From Gymnogyps californianus (Eukaryota; Chordata; Aves; Accipitriformes; Cathartidae), in NCBI RefSeq assembly GCF_018139145.2, contig NC_059476.1, forward strand, positions 12,517,001 through 12,581,000: a DNA stretch of 64,000 nucleotides, read 5' to 3'. The notes under the pieces were generated by a model. That model did no database searches. It had not been told where the DNA came from and saw only the letters and a list, made by a program, of their open reading frames with translations. Shown here one piece after another: positions 24,801 to 38,789 of this stretch. The position numbers and the translations under genes are program-made. The stretch's first letter is position 1. Each line of letters starts with the position of its first letter.

Positions 24801-27800
24801 AGAGCAACATCAGGCTCCTAAACTGTCACAATTCAGGTGAAGTTTCACAGCAAACAAGAATGGCAACAAGACCCTTCTCCCACCTCCAAATTTCCTTTGT
24901 GAAGAAATTCCATAAACTTTTTCTGGAGAGGCCAGGATAGGCTCCACATGTTGCCTTTTGGTTTTCATTCTATAGAAGTTATAATCCTCCTTCATTGCCT
25001 GTAAACCATTGGCTTAGTCTGTAGCTCCTTGGTGACTCTGTTCCAGATATCACCAACTCAATCCTTGCTGAGTTAACCAAGACAGCATCCACCACAAAAA
25101 CACCACCTGAGTCTCCCTCCTCCAGGAGTTTTTCTGGTTGTTAGCAGGGGGCTGACATTCACCCATAGTCTGCAGAATGATTATGTTATTTAGTTACATT
25201 AAAGTAATCTCCTTAGAAAGGTCTTATTGATGACTTATACTCAAATGTGCAAATAATATGCTTGTAGAACATTAAAATGGCTCTAATAGGGTGGTAATAA
25301 ATTTCTTTCTTCAATATAGATGATTAGAAACTTCAGTAGTTAGAAACTATTAATGTACTTGCCATAAAGCATGAAAGTCCATCCTCATGAAACCCTAAAT
25401 GACAGTACTGCCTATAAATTTTACTGGAGGTGGAAAGAACAGTAATTATATGGCTGGCATTAGATGTAGCACTTTCCACAGAGGTACTAGTGGCAGATCT
25501 TTACCTCCTGTTGTTAAGCACTATTTTTGGGCATAGCCAGTAGCCAGAGTATACTGTAAATAATACTGTTTTCCATGATGGATTTCTGCACAAACAGGAA
25601 GAAAGAGATTTTTTTATTAAAAGAAAAATTGGCAAACAGCCAAGTGTAGATGGCTTAAAGAGTGGCAATGCAATAAAAAGCATTGAGCATCTGGTTCAAT
25701 GTTGTCTGACTGGCCTATGTGGATGGTGATGACTGAAAAACCCATTAGCTGCTGGCAGAGAAGTGAGTCTGAGATTATCATCCAGGCACAAGCACGGACA
25801 TATTGCAAAACCACCAACTCCATTGGCATTCTTGCTGGCAGGAGTAGTGGAGCAGCCAGGGAGTGGGTAGTCTTGCATGGAGACTAGTTTGCACCCAAAT
25901 AATTGTCTGAAACACCAGATAAATTGAAAAGCCTTTATGAGGTTTTTTTTCTGCTTGTCCAAATTGGGCAGTGAAATGAGATACAGGTACAACCAGGGTT
26001 GCTTCCTGCCTCCCATACAGCAATTATTTTGGGGTACCAATGACACATGCCTTCCTCCTCTTTAGCCCTCCTTTGAGCCTCCCATTCCAACCAAGCCCCC
26101 CTCATATTGAGTAAAAGACTTCACAGGAGTATTTCCATCCTTCTCCAGTTTTATTACTGCAGTGTACTTTTTCCTGACAAAATGTGTATTTTTACTTTCA
26201 GTTCTTGAAAGAAGTTCATCAGGGCAGGGCAAACTATTGTACTTCTTAGTAGGATTCTTAGAGTAGCAAGACCTAATTCTCAGGCTGGCAACTTCAAGTG
26301 TTTGCAACAGATTATAATGGGAAGCAGCTAGCTGGCAACACCTGATTTCTCATCAAATAAATGGAAAATATTCAGCACAATGTCATATGTTTCTGCTAGA
26401 GCTAAAAATACTTATGAATATACACCTCTTCTACCATCTGAGCTATCTGTCTGGTAGCCTTTGATCATGTACATGGAGCAAAACAAACAGAAAACAATCA
26501 TTATCAGGAGTACAAATAGTTGACTAATGTGATAAACAAAACAATTTGTTTTTGCATATCAATCTTATAAACTGTTAAAGTATGAATTACTCAACTGGAA
26601 AAAAGGTTTTAGGATAAATTTAAAATGTGAAGATCATGACAGGTTGGATAGAACTGTCTCTGCGTATGATATTTCTTAGGATATATGATTTTTTTTAAAA
26701 TGCTGAGTCCTTGTTCAGCACAGAAGTCAGGAGAGCTGTTCTTGGTCACGAAAGTGATTTTTGAGGGAAAATGGAACACCATCTTATAATGTTCAGAACC
26801 TCTTGAAATCTTGCACTCCAAAACTTTTCCTGTGACATCATTATAACATCAAGCCCCAGTGGTGAAACGTGTGGAAGAATTAAGGTCTTCTGATAAATAG
26901 TATGACACAAAGGAAACCTCAATAATTTCCACTTGGAAGGCCTTTTGCAGAAAGCATAGATGTGGGCATGGTTCATTAATCCAGTATATCTTTTCCTCTG
27001 TCTTCTGCATCACTACTTCAATGGTCAAGTTATATGGTGCAGATCTCAGCAATAAATGTTTTGCCCAGAATTATTTAAGCATATAACAGAGAGAACGTGC
27101 AAAAACTCAGCTCGGAGAAATTTGATTTAAGGTCTTTATTTCCTTATTCTAGAAGAAAACTCTCTAGTGAGCGGTAAGAACTAGCAGATTTAGAAGACAG
27201 ATGAGCAGACAGAGGTTTTGGGGGATCAAACTCAAAGACTGTTAGGACTTGATCAGAATTTAGAAACATGTGAGAACCTGCTCAGGGTGAAGGAGACGAT
27301 ACTGATGCCTAAGGGACCACAGGGGAGATACTTGTTTGTGATTTATGGTTTATATCTGCCTGGAAAAGTGGCTTGTGTTTTGCCCTAACCCTCACCAGCA
27401 AAAAGGCTCCCTGTGAGGCTTCACACTGCTGTAAATTGATGTGATGTATGGTGGCATTACATAACTCCTTTTCTTCTGATAAGCACTTTCCCCTTTATGG
27501 TGAAAGACCCTTCTCATGGGCTGCTTCTGACATGAAGAATACCACTCACATTGATTTCCAAGCTGAAAGTACCTTTTCTCCTCTCCTGGACCACTTTGTC
27601 CCTCACCTGATAGATTTCTGTTTTAACCTGCAATTGTATTTATCTCTACAGAGCATATTGGGAGGCAGTTTGCATAATGACATTTTAAGCTAAATGAAGT
27701 TGGATGCTGCGTGTCAAACACAGCCAAGACCTTGCCAGATGCCTTTAAGAACTTCGTAGTATGTTTGGTGGATAAATGGGTAGCTGCTCTCAGTGACATG

Positions 27801-30200
27801 AAGCAACACAATCTCCATGACCTCAGAGCCCTTGTGTCACCAAATGTCACAGCATGCAACATGATTAAATACAGGCAGCAACCGACACACAATGGTCTTA
27901 ATAAAGGTAAAAAGAAAGCACCCGCTCTTTTCAGTAAATTGCTGCCTTGGAATGTGTTGCACAGGGTCATGTTCAAAAGATCTGATGCTTCATCAGTCTT
28001 TGCAAATACGTTGATTCCAGCCTGGTTGGAATTTAATAACATGGAAAATGTCCTCTTACCATTGCACTGGGGATATCACAAGCTGTAATTAGTTAATGAT
28101 CTTAATGTTTCGAGTCTCTTTGGATGAATAATTTCCTTGTTGCAAACTGAAACTTCATGTTAACCAAATTACTCCTATTTGGCTGAGGATTGTTTTTGGA
28201 AAAAAGAACAAAAATATTTGTTTCATTATGCACAGAAGGCATCGAATTTTCAATTTGATGGGAACAACCTTGGCTGTGCTTAACTTAAAAACAAATAAAA
28301 GTGAAGCAAATAACATGAAACAAATTATTCATTTTCTGGGTAAACAAAATATTGTACTTCACCAGACAGATTTTGAAGAAAAACAACGTCTGGGATCAAC
28401 CAAAGGAATATTCTGATTTAATTTTTCAGTATAGTTATCATGAAAAAAATTTGCTCACAGAGCTGTGAGTGCTGGGTGTTTAGAGGGTATTTCTGAAAGA
28501 CAGGGGCCCTCTCTTATCTCCTTAGCTGGAGTGTTGGTGCAGGCTCCCTGAGTCGGGCTCACCATGGATGTTGAAAGGCTGAAACACTGTCTCATAGTGA
28601 AGCTGAACATTTGCAGTGTTGCAGGTCCTTAACAAATGCAGAGATCAGCGACAGGATTCATGTCAGTTTAGTTTTCTGGCCTCAGCTACTAATATAGATT
28701 TCATTTACAGTCAATGGAGGGAGGGAGAAACATTTGAGTGAAGATTTATCTCATCCCAAGACAGATACCTAAAAGTGATTGGATTCTTCATGGATATCCC
28801 TCTCTGTATCTACTATGTAAGGCACTGGGACACGTCTTTTGGATGGGTAGAAATGTCTGAGGTGAATCTCATCTTTATGTATTATACCTTATGCCAGGGA
28901 AATTCTGTGCCAGATATTCCTCCTCATTATTTCTACACTAAAAATGAATACCGTTAGCAACCTGACATTTTCACTAAGATGATCTGGTTCTCTTTTTACT
29001 TACACAGATACAAAAAAAGGTGCATCTTCATTAAAGCCAGCAGATTTTATCTAGTGTAAAGCTGGTGGAAGACAGCGGAGGTCTTTTATGTTCACTGTAC
29101 ACATGGTATGAAGAAAGTCTGAGCACAGGCCTGGAAGGTGTTAAGCATAAAAGGCAATTCATCCAAATACCTTTGCAGGCTACAGCAAATAATTGTTTCC
29201 ACACAATCCTTGAATTCATTTTGTATATAGAAAGATTTGGAGTTAGTGATGGGTTTTGTTTTCATCTCTTACCATACACTGCATGGTATATGCAGTGCAA
29301 CTGTGTCATTTGCTGACACCATATGGACTAGGACTTTTTTTTCCCCAACAAGAAGCTGAGGTTCTTGCTTTAAGAGATGGTTGAGAAGAAAACAAGAGGA
29401 CACTGTATCCCTCCCTAAACTTTTCAAACTGGTAACATGAGATGGAGAAAAGTTACAAGATGCCTTCCAAAGCACCTTGCCCTTAACAAGGTCATGAATA
29501 CGTATGCCACAAAAGTTGTGGCACTTCAAGCACTCCGTTCCCTAACTGTGAAGAGTGTCGTGAAATGAATGAGTGAATCTGCTCTGTCTTTGTGAGGGAA
29601 TAGCCTGTCTGCACAGCCAAGAAAACACCAGTGCCAAGGTGAAGGCCAGTGATCCACCAAGTCAGGATGGGTAAGTGGTATCTTCTCCCATTGCTTTTCT
29701 CTCCCCTCTCATCCTTTTATTTTGTTTGCTCTTGCTCTTTGGGAACAGGAGCTGTTCCTGGCTATGTGTCTGCACGGGGTAGTAATGGGCTCATCTCCTC
29801 TGGGTTTTTTGTTACAACAGATGAACCTCAAAGAACAACAATAATAATAATGCAGGGCAGAAATGGAAAATGTTAGCAATTTAGGACTGCATCACTGAAG
29901 GCTCAAAACTCATTTTTTGAGGACCTACCTTGCAGCTCTGTCCTTCGAATGGTTAGACTCAGCTGTGCATCACAGGATCTTTGTGCAATGATTAAAAGCT
30001 GAGGTGTACATCAGGCTAATTATACTGTTGGTTGTGGTCCAGTGATGACTTAAGTTTGCAACTTATTAGAGAGTTTATTGGATTGCCAACCCAAGCATTT
30101 CTTAGAATAAACAGTTTTCCCTTAATTTTGCTGAAACTTCACGTGCTTATAATATGATGGTTAAAGGCAATAAAATTTCAGCATGTTAAATATAAGCTTT
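24801..30200. other. Unique AT-rich DNA, no gene recognised
   Basis: Plus and minus frames overlap at 27623-28088 (139 and 125 codons), which I treat as chance. The blocks 25160-25480 and 28080-28430 are AT-rich with TAAT/ATTA cores (TAATTA at about 28087) and may be non-coding conserved elements. A donor-like gggtaagtgg at about 29670 has no convincing exon upstream. No RNA gene or recent repeat is seen. Confidence 0.55.
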
Positions 30201-33200
30201 GGATGTTCAGTAAAGCAGAACTAATCTAGTTTTAAAGTGGAAGGCTTTCTTCTAACACATGGAGATTGCTGAGGAAACCAGCCCTTAGTCCAGCTGGAGG
30301 CAGAGACAGCATGACAGATTTGGTTGTAGTGCAACACCCAGATGATGCTGGGGACCTTGGCACCTGGGCTGTGTCTGTGGACAACACCTCTTCCTGCAGC
30401 AGCCCCTCTGCAGCGGCGTTTGGGTTTGCAAGAGGGAAGAAGCCAAGTGTTTGGAAACTTCTGCTCCTCCTGCATCTGAGACCCAATATTTAACCTGGAC
30501 TGGGTTCAAGCTTTGTTGGAGAGGACAAACCTGGGATTGGTTGTAAACCTGTGAAGTCTTCTGGGTATATAATCAGATTTCTAGCTGAGCAATAGGAAGT
30601 CAATTCTAATCCCATCTGCATATCTACAGCTTTCTGTGGTTCGGGAAGAAAAGTTTGTTCTTATTGTTAGAGAAGACTGAAAAATGGAGTTTCCCTTGAG
30701 GAATTCTGATATTTAGATACTTGTTTTCATTACAAATTGGGATGAAAAATTAAAAGATCAAAACTTTTGGAAAACAAAAGCTTCAAAAATATATTGATCT
30801 CTAAATGTCAAGTTGCATTGTTTCAACGTGTTTTATTCTAAGATGTTTTGACTGTCTCTGACAGACAGAATTTGTTTGAGTGTATTGACACTTTGGGATT
30901 TGGTTGTTGGTAATCTCTGCGCCTGTGTTGGCACCGTAACATTTTGAGGCGTAAGTCCATACTCCAGTTATGCAGAGCTGGATCTCAGTGCCTCATGGGG
31001 CTTGTAGTCCAATGAGGGCAAATAACCTGTAATGAATAAGGAAAAAGTAATGGAGCTCACTCTGATCACTCAGACAGAGGCAGAGTTTTAGGTTGACTTG
31101 GTCCAATCAAACATTTTCCTTTACTTTACATCAAATTATTTCAAAATTATTTTTCTCCAGAAAATTTAGACCAAGATGGGACTGAGTTTTCTGAGGTAAA
31201 AACTTCAACAGGCTTTGTGGTTAAAGTTGAGGATTCTTATACCTTTGCTCTCCAGTTATTCCATTTTCAATGCAGTTTCACATATCTATTTATTTTGTGT
31301 TTGTACAAGAAGTGAAATAATGTAGTCACTGTGCTGCCAAGACTTTTTTTTCTAGTTGGGATGCAGTGAAATAATTTTTCACATTTTGAAACAGGTGTGG
31401 GTATATTTTTTGCTTTAAGCCCACCTTAGTCTTGTGACTTCCCTCCCTTTTAATCTATCTGTCAGGTTTACAGTGCATATTGATATCAGCATTCATAAAA
31501 GACTTTTGGAGCTACTATAATCATGACAAGGATTGCAAAGGCAGGCCTTAACTTTTGGTAAGCTAGCTGATATGATTGGAGAAGCAGAGAAGCTTTCAAC
31601 CCCCTCACCCACCAAGGCATGTTTGGTGTTTTTCAGCTTGATCAGTGGGTCTAATAAAAAGATAATTTCTTTCCCTCTTTTCCTTATACAGGGAACCTGT
31701 ATAAGGAAAGCAAGGCTTGGTTTGTAGCCCATTCAGTAAGATGTCAGATGCCATCCTGACTCATTGCATGCTGTATAGCAAAGATCATTATGGAAGTGGA
31801 AGATTTAGGATATCCCCTTCTGTTGTCCCAGAATAAAAATGTCATCAACAAAATAAAATCCCTCTCTAAATAAGATTATCTTCTGGTTCAGTTATCTGTA
31901 GTTCCTACCCCACTTTTGTCCCATTTCCAAAAAAAGATCTGTCCTGATTGCTTAGGTTTGTCTCAGCTGAATTTCAGGGGGGATGAGGATATCCAGCTTT
32001 CACATTTTCCAGGGAGGCAGGTAGCTGAGCAGAGGAAGAGGGTCTGCAGAGCTCACCCATGCTAAATGTTGAAGGATCTATACAGGAGAAAGGCAACACA
32101 AGTGTTGCAAGATCCCTGTCCCCTGGCAGGCATCTTGGGTCCTCCCTGGGGCCGGCTGGGAGCAGTGGGGGTCTCACCCTTGGGGATGCCCGCCTTCGAC
32201 CGCTGCTGCAGGTCACACGAACTGGCTTCTCCCTCTCTGCTGCTCGGAGACCCTCTGGGATATGTAAATATTGGACAGATAGCATGCAGAGAGAGGAATC
32301 CTGCCCTTGTCAACAAAAATTAAGTCAGGCCTGAGCTTTCACTCTGAAGAAGGAAACATTGCTCCCCTGCACCTTTCACCGAACAGGGGATTTGCCCTGA
32401 CCCTGGTGGTACTCATGACCCCTCTCCAGGGCGTCAGAATTTGGGCGCTGTGCTGTGGCCAAGGCTGAATCATCACCCCTGGCTCTGCTCCTGTGTCTTG
32501 ATGCTCTGTGCTTGCTGTCACATTCTAGGGTACATTTCTTATTCAGAGTTAAAACTCTTGAGTGCAAGTGATCTGTTCTTATTGATTTGAAAAGGCTGAA
32601 CTTTAAATAGCTGTTGTTTAACATCCTGGAACACTAATATTAGATTAGAAAGATGTCCCTGACTCGTTGCCCTGAACATTGGAAAAAATATGTATCAAAC
32701 AATTCTGCTCTTCCAGGATCATTTGTGACAGTATTGTCCTGCAATAATGAATTAACACTGTGGTTAGGATTCCTTTTGCTGGGCTAGACAGGACTAGAGA
32801 GGACAATCTGATCATTCATCCCAGTTGCCCTCAATCTCAGGAAACCATGGAGCAAAGACTGAAGTCAGAAGCACCCACAAGAGCAAACACCTTGTTTCTC
32901 CAGCCTAACACAGTCCAGAAAATGCTTGTCAGCATCCCATGACAAGCTTAAGACCTTTTGGAAACATTAGACCAATACCCTCAAAAACTCCTTTGTGTCA
33001 CAGAAAAGAGCAGGAAACATCATAAACTGCTCATACAGTTTGTTATTTTCCTTCTCTTAACAGTTTTCTTAAATAAGTCTGAACTATGTGTTTATTATTA
33101 TCACCTTTTTTCTGGTCCAGTAAGTGCATAGGTATATGCAATATATCTATAATACATATCCATGTATGCACACTACCTTTGAGTGGATATGTATATGTGA

Positions 33201-35397
33201 TTTACGTGCATGCATACTCACATACCTTTTAGCTGCTCTCAGTTTGCAGTTAAGACAAGTTATTTTTTCAGTCAGTAAACTTTCTGACAGTAGGAATGTG
33301 GCTTTTAGGTTTTATCGCGAAATGTTCTTAAATGGTTCCAAATCTCCATTTTCCACTGCCCCCCAATTCAGATGCTCCCTTCTGGCTCGTTTGGCACATA
33401 ACCATTTTCAGTGCAGAGCAATTCATTATACCACCTTTTACAGCAGCAGGTAGATGGAGTCCTGGTTTGGGTTGTGTATTTTCTCTGCATATGGCAAATG
33501 GGATCGAATTAGAGTTACTGCATTGTGTCACTAGCTAACTTTCAGGTGCTTGAGGGGTTTGTCTTCAACTGTTGCAATGAGGTTTTATATTCACGTCTTC
33601 ACAGATGCAACCCCTTTTGAATTTTCTTTTTTCCACAGCATGTTATTCTGCTCACTAGATAGTAACTGTTCCAATAGTCACCATATCTCACACAAACTCC
33701 TTCTTTCTAAATGTTATCGGTGACTGTAATGATCAAATGAAAGTAAATTGTGCTACAGAAGGACTTAGCAATTAAAAAAGCATGACAACAAACACCTCCC
33801 AGCCAAGCAGAACTGCAAACAACTCATTATAATTATTCCAGCCTGTTTGAACCTGCCTTCCGCTTGCACACTCAGGCAGAGCTGCAAGGCACTTCTTCTC
33901 CATCAGGGCTGAATCAGTCTTTTGCTGACTTCTTATAATACAGTGTAGATAAGAGCTCTTCAGTGGTAATTTGCTTGAGTTCTTAATAAGGAGAGATTTT
34001 AGAAAGCACAGACTAGTGTACGCAATAAGCTAAATGTATCCGTATCTGTAAGTAAGCAGTTCAGAGTGCTGTTTCTTTCTCCCTTTTTCTTCCTTGTGCT
34101 TTAGAGACTGAAGCAATTAAAGGGTTTGGGTGCATTTTTTTCTCTTCGTTATTTAAGCTACATGCTCGTAGTTTGCAAGATGCTGTTTTCACAGCTGTTC
34201 TCCAGGATTTGTGGTTGTGAACCAGGTGGTACTGCAAGAGCCTGAGGCTGCACAGCATGTAGCACTGTGAGCTGTGCTGCTCTGATGGACCACAGTGGTT
34301 GACCGAGCTCAGGGCTCGGGCACTGCCCAGGCAGAGTACCCCAAGTGATTTGTAGTTATCACAGGATGTTTGGCATGCAATTTATGTTTGGAGGGTGCAC
34401 ATAGATTATTTCAGTGTACTGGAGTGCTATTCTCAACCTGAGCAAGGGCTTTCCAGAGAGACCAACAGGAGCTGCTCCAGCAGGGAGCTCAGGGTTGAGT
34501 TTAAGGCTCGGTTAGAGAAAGGGGTACTTTGAGGTCAAAGACGATGAGTAAGGTGATACCATAGTCAGCACCTCCTCTCCTGGGTTATCAAGGGACTCAT
34601 AAAAAGTGAAAGGGGCACTTTGAGGGCAACATCATGGCTCCATTGCTCTATTCACAAAATATCGGAAATCAGTGGTGTTACATCATGACAACAAAATGGG
34701 AAGGTGAGCCCAGTGTTGCTGAGGTATGGCAGGGACAAATCTGCAGTTTGCTTTGTGAAAAGCACAAAAGGCAGTTTGACACTGATCTTTACAACAAGTC
34801 ATAGCCAGGCATGAAAATATTTGGGGAAGATCTTCTTGAATGGAGGTTACCAAATTGTGGCAGTTAGGATGCACTGAGCAGAAACTCAGTTGTTCATGAA
34901 GTGGTCTGCATGCCCATTTTAACAGGGACAATGGGGAAGAATGGCTTAGGTTGTGCACTTTCATGGTTGGGCTGAGATGAGCCAAGGAGAAAGATGGGTT
35001 GGTTTTGCAATGAACTGTGCAGTAGCTAATGTGCATCCATTTATTTGGAGACTGCGGGTGAAATTCATCAGAAGGCCAGATAGGATCTATGCACCAATTA
35101 CATCCCACTCAAACCTTTGTGCACAGGAATGAATTTCACCTTGTCTGACCCATGAAGATGTGTGAATACTTATCTCGCTTTCCTTAAGACTTCATTCTTA
35201 TGGTTTTAAATAGCTAGATTTTTCTTTTTCAGCAGTAACTTTCCTTGATGTACATCTGTTTCCAGTTTAATACTTACCAGTAACTTGACATGAATGGCAG
35301 AGATGTCTTTTGTCTGCAGTTTAATATGGAAGCAACTGAACCATTTACTTTTATAAAGTGAAATCCATTTCTTCTCAAGTCTTCTGCAACTGAGGTA
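30201..35397. other. Unique non-coding DNA with minor repeats
   Basis: No gene is recognised. At 30990-31011 the minus strand reads GGACTACAAGCCCCATGAGG, similar to the ZNF143/STAF motif. At 34514-34536 and 34605-34627 a stretch of about 22 bases built on gaaagggg, a variable base, then actttgagg occurs twice. At 33124-33230 there is mildly repetitive AT and CA sequence. The 141-codon minus-strand frame at 34683-35108 is cysteine- and histidine-rich but matches no domain I know. Confidence 0.5.
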
Positions 35398-35462
35398 GTG
35401 TTTGCAAAATGCTTTGAAGATGAAAAGCACTACAGTATATAAATAGAAAGTATTATTTTTAT
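35398..35462 (+). repeat. Old SINE/LINE-tail-like repeat, second copy
   Basis: The order 'tttgcaaaatgctttgaaga', 'tgaaaagcactac', 'agtatataaatag' and 'aaagtattattttta' is the same as that of the tail described at 12846-12930, and this copy is better preserved. The ATT-rich end marks its 3' side on the plus strand. The upstream body of the element is not recognisable. The family assignment is uncertain (SINE or L2/CR1 tail). Confidence 0.5.
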
Positions 35463-38400
35463 AACTTCATCATCTGTGCTTTTAAAATTAATATGAAAAA
35501 ATCCTATGAATACCCAAATGCCCAGTAACATGCATATCCTTCTTCTAATCTTAATGCTTTATTTTCATCTATGAATCCTCTTAATCTTTGAAATTAATTA
35601 CCATGATTAAAAATGGGAGATGTGTTTTCCCAAAACAATCAAATTGTTCTGTTGCGAATTTTCGTATTCATTTCACATCATTATTTTAATTTCTTTCGAT
35701 ATTAAAACACACACGCACACTCACATTCCTGGATACAACATCTTCTCTCTCTTCAGAGTAAGAGGGAGTCTTATTTTGCTACTTGCTGACTACAGCCAAA
35801 AGTGACACCGTACAGTGGTAACCTCAGAGGGAGAAGGAGGGCTTACCTTGTCTGTCTCAGGGTCTCCTGTATGGGCAAAGGCCATGACTGTTGGCTTGTC
35901 AGCCAGAGCTCGGGAAAGTGCATTCATCCACCCGTCCAAACGAATCGACTTATAAAAATGAGACCTTCAACAGACAGGGCATATTCACACTGCTGAATAT
36001 GTGCCAGTGGAAGGGAATCATTACAGTTACAGCAAGACTTATAAAAATAGCAGTTTGAGTTTAGCCCAATGTCCTGTTTCTTCTAATCCTTGTGAACCGT
36101 CTGATTTCTACTTCAGTGTCAGAGAACCAAATGTGAGAGTACTTTTATTGCATTAGGGAAGCAAAATGGAACAAAGACTGATACTTTAGTGCCTGACTGG
36201 TGAGCAGGGCCAACACGTGTTTTCTGACAATCAAAGCAAGAGAAAATTCTCGCTGCAGTTGGGTTTTGATCCAGTCTTCTCCAGATATGGATGATATTTG
36301 GATCCAGGCTTGTGTCTCATTTCTGTTCAGTGCCCACTGCAGGTTTGCACACCTGAGCCCTATTCCCTATTAACTGTTTACAAAGAGACGGAGGAAAATA
36401 TCCAAGTCCTTACACTGTCCAGATTCCCTGACCAGAACCAGTGGGAGAGAAGGGGAGAGGAAACTCTTTTAAAATATTAGTGTCAGTATGTTTCGAAGAG
36501 CCTCTACGTGCAGCACTCACAATGTGAGGCTTTAAGGAAGTCACCTGAATGGTTCCCTAGGAAGATCTTGCTTTGATATAACACAGAGAGTTCCTTTTGT
36601 TGCAAAAATGGCAAGAAGAAAGGGGACAAAATGTGTGAGCTGAAAAGGAAGAGAGACTGAAATAGTCACATCACAGGTGCTGAAAATGGATCTTTTATTG
36701 TAGATCACAACAATACAGAATTTCTAAAGCAGAAAGAATTCGAGAATAGAAAAGAAGGCATCCAGTGCACAAGAAAGGCACAAGAAGATATGTCTTTTAT
36801 TGCCCTTTAATTTTTTTCTGCCCCTCTCATCAGAACAAAAAGAAAGGTCAGGCATGAGGTGTGGAGATTATTTTCGCAATACAGACACTGTTGTAGTGAT
36901 ATGTGACAGACAAAGCAGGGAGATCATCCACATGGAAACATCACAGAACTAATCGTTGGCCCAGAAAATGGCCAGTTGGCTGTGGAAAGAGGTGCATGTG
37001 TGGGGGGGGAAAGAAAGTGAGACAGCTTAGCCAAAAATGGAAAGAGAACCAGTAGTGCAAAGAAACAAGAGCTGCAGTGATAGAAGCCTGCAAAGGGGTT
37101 AAGTTGAAGGGACACTGAGAATGTGGAGCCATGAAGCTGAATAGGATGGGGATGGCTGGGTTTCTGTGGGTTACACAGGAAAGTCCTTACAGAAAATCAA
37201 ATAGCTATATGTTTGTGGTCTGGGGGATCCGGGCCAGAGGCTCAAAATGGCTGGGAAATGGTTTGTTTGTTCTTGAAGAGTCATTGAAGGAATGAAAATT
37301 GCCTTCATCTACAACTTGCTGTGAATTTTCTTTTTTTTTGCAAATGGATATTAGCAAATCTTGGATGCAGACTCTGAAAATGCACAGTTTTGAACTTAGA
37401 AAATAAATAAAATCTGAATTCCAATTTGAGGAAATCCTGATTTTCTTCTCAATATAGCTACCAACTGCAAGTGACACAGAACAAAAACTTTCCACAAATG
37501 CCCTAGCTCTGGATTGTGACGAGACAGCTCAATGTGACCACTGAGTTTCTTTGGCCATGGCCTTCTCTGTCCTAGTGCCAGCCAGAGGCCAGGGAGGAGC
37601 AGGATGGCACAGAGGCTGATACGTGAGAGTGAGCATGGCGCTGAGAAACACAGCCTGGTGAAATGTTGGAGTGCCCACCAGGAGCAAGGTGGAGCTCAGC
37701 TTGGGGAAGAGGGAGCCCTGGCATGTGGGAGTGTTGTTGAGTGTCCCCATGTGTGGATGGAGGTGTCCAACCCCAATGCTGTCTAGGGTGGCTGGGCAAA
37801 ACCTGAAAGTCCACGTGGCCAACATGTGGGGAGGGACCTACCCCTCCAAGTGTCAGGCAAGAAAGTGTGGTGCCAAGGGATATCAAGGACCGGTGAAGGA
37901 AGGGCGTACACAATACCATGACCATTTTCTATTTAGTCATGGAGAGGGAAAGAAAGAAAGAGTGGGAGTAATCTCGTATTCCACATTTTCCAAAGCAGAA
38001 AGTTCCAGGTTATCACTCAAATTAAAATGACAGAGCAAGTGACTACAAAACTGCATCTTGACCTCCCTTCCTCCCTGCCTCTCAGTGCAGAGAGAGGATT
38101 AGCTGTAAGCTCTGATTCCATGGTCTGTGCCTGTACTCACTTTATTGCTTCGCCTGTTTCCTACTGTGGCTGTGGAAAATACAGAAAGGCTTTTGTGTAA
38201 TGAAAGTTAGACCAGGAAAAGGATCTGTTCTGATGAGATTCCCCAGAAGAGAATACTAGCTCTAATTCCTCCAGTTTAACTTTCTACTTCCGGAGGATTT
38301 GCCAAGGAAGGAATTTAATTTTTTTCCCTAGACAAATGTATTAATATTTAATAAAAAGCAAAGCCAGATGACACTTGTAGCGAAAATAATGAATTTACAT

Positions 38401-38789
38401 AAACCTTTTGCTGTATTTGAACAGAACAAGATAAATTGAGGGGGTTTAATTCAGATGTTTTTTTCTTTTCTAAAAAATAATAACAATAAAATACCCGAAA
38501 GGCTTCAACTTTAGAAAATGGGTTTTTGTGTTACTCCATATCAAGTCATCTTGGGAATTAAAGAATGTATTACATTCTCTTCCCCACTAATTTGTCTCCT
38601 GACTCTGGCTTGCCTTCCTAGCCTGTGTTTGCACCCAGTACCAGGCACTGGGAGATGGCTTACCAAGAAAGCACTGAGTCAAAGGAGGTTTTTCCGCCTC
38701 AGACTGTCTCCTCCTACCCTGCCTGTGTGACTGAGGCTAAGGCCTTTTATTATGAGTTATTAGGTGAACTGGGACTCTCTAGTTCCTGA
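35463..38789. other. Unique non-coding DNA, no gene recognised
   Basis: Short frames occur on both strands with no domain. Small low-complexity spots include an interrupted CA run at 35706-35725, a run of eight G near 37004 and a GAAA-rich spot near 37950. The 37560-37880 block is GC-richer and gives frames of up to 119 codons on both strands, without recognisable content. Confidence 0.6.

Noticed and set aside
28228..28416. 62-codon frame with a stretch vaguely like a hAT transposase segment
   Set aside because: The resemblance covers about ten residues without catalytic or dimerisation motifs and no terminal inverted repeats were seen.
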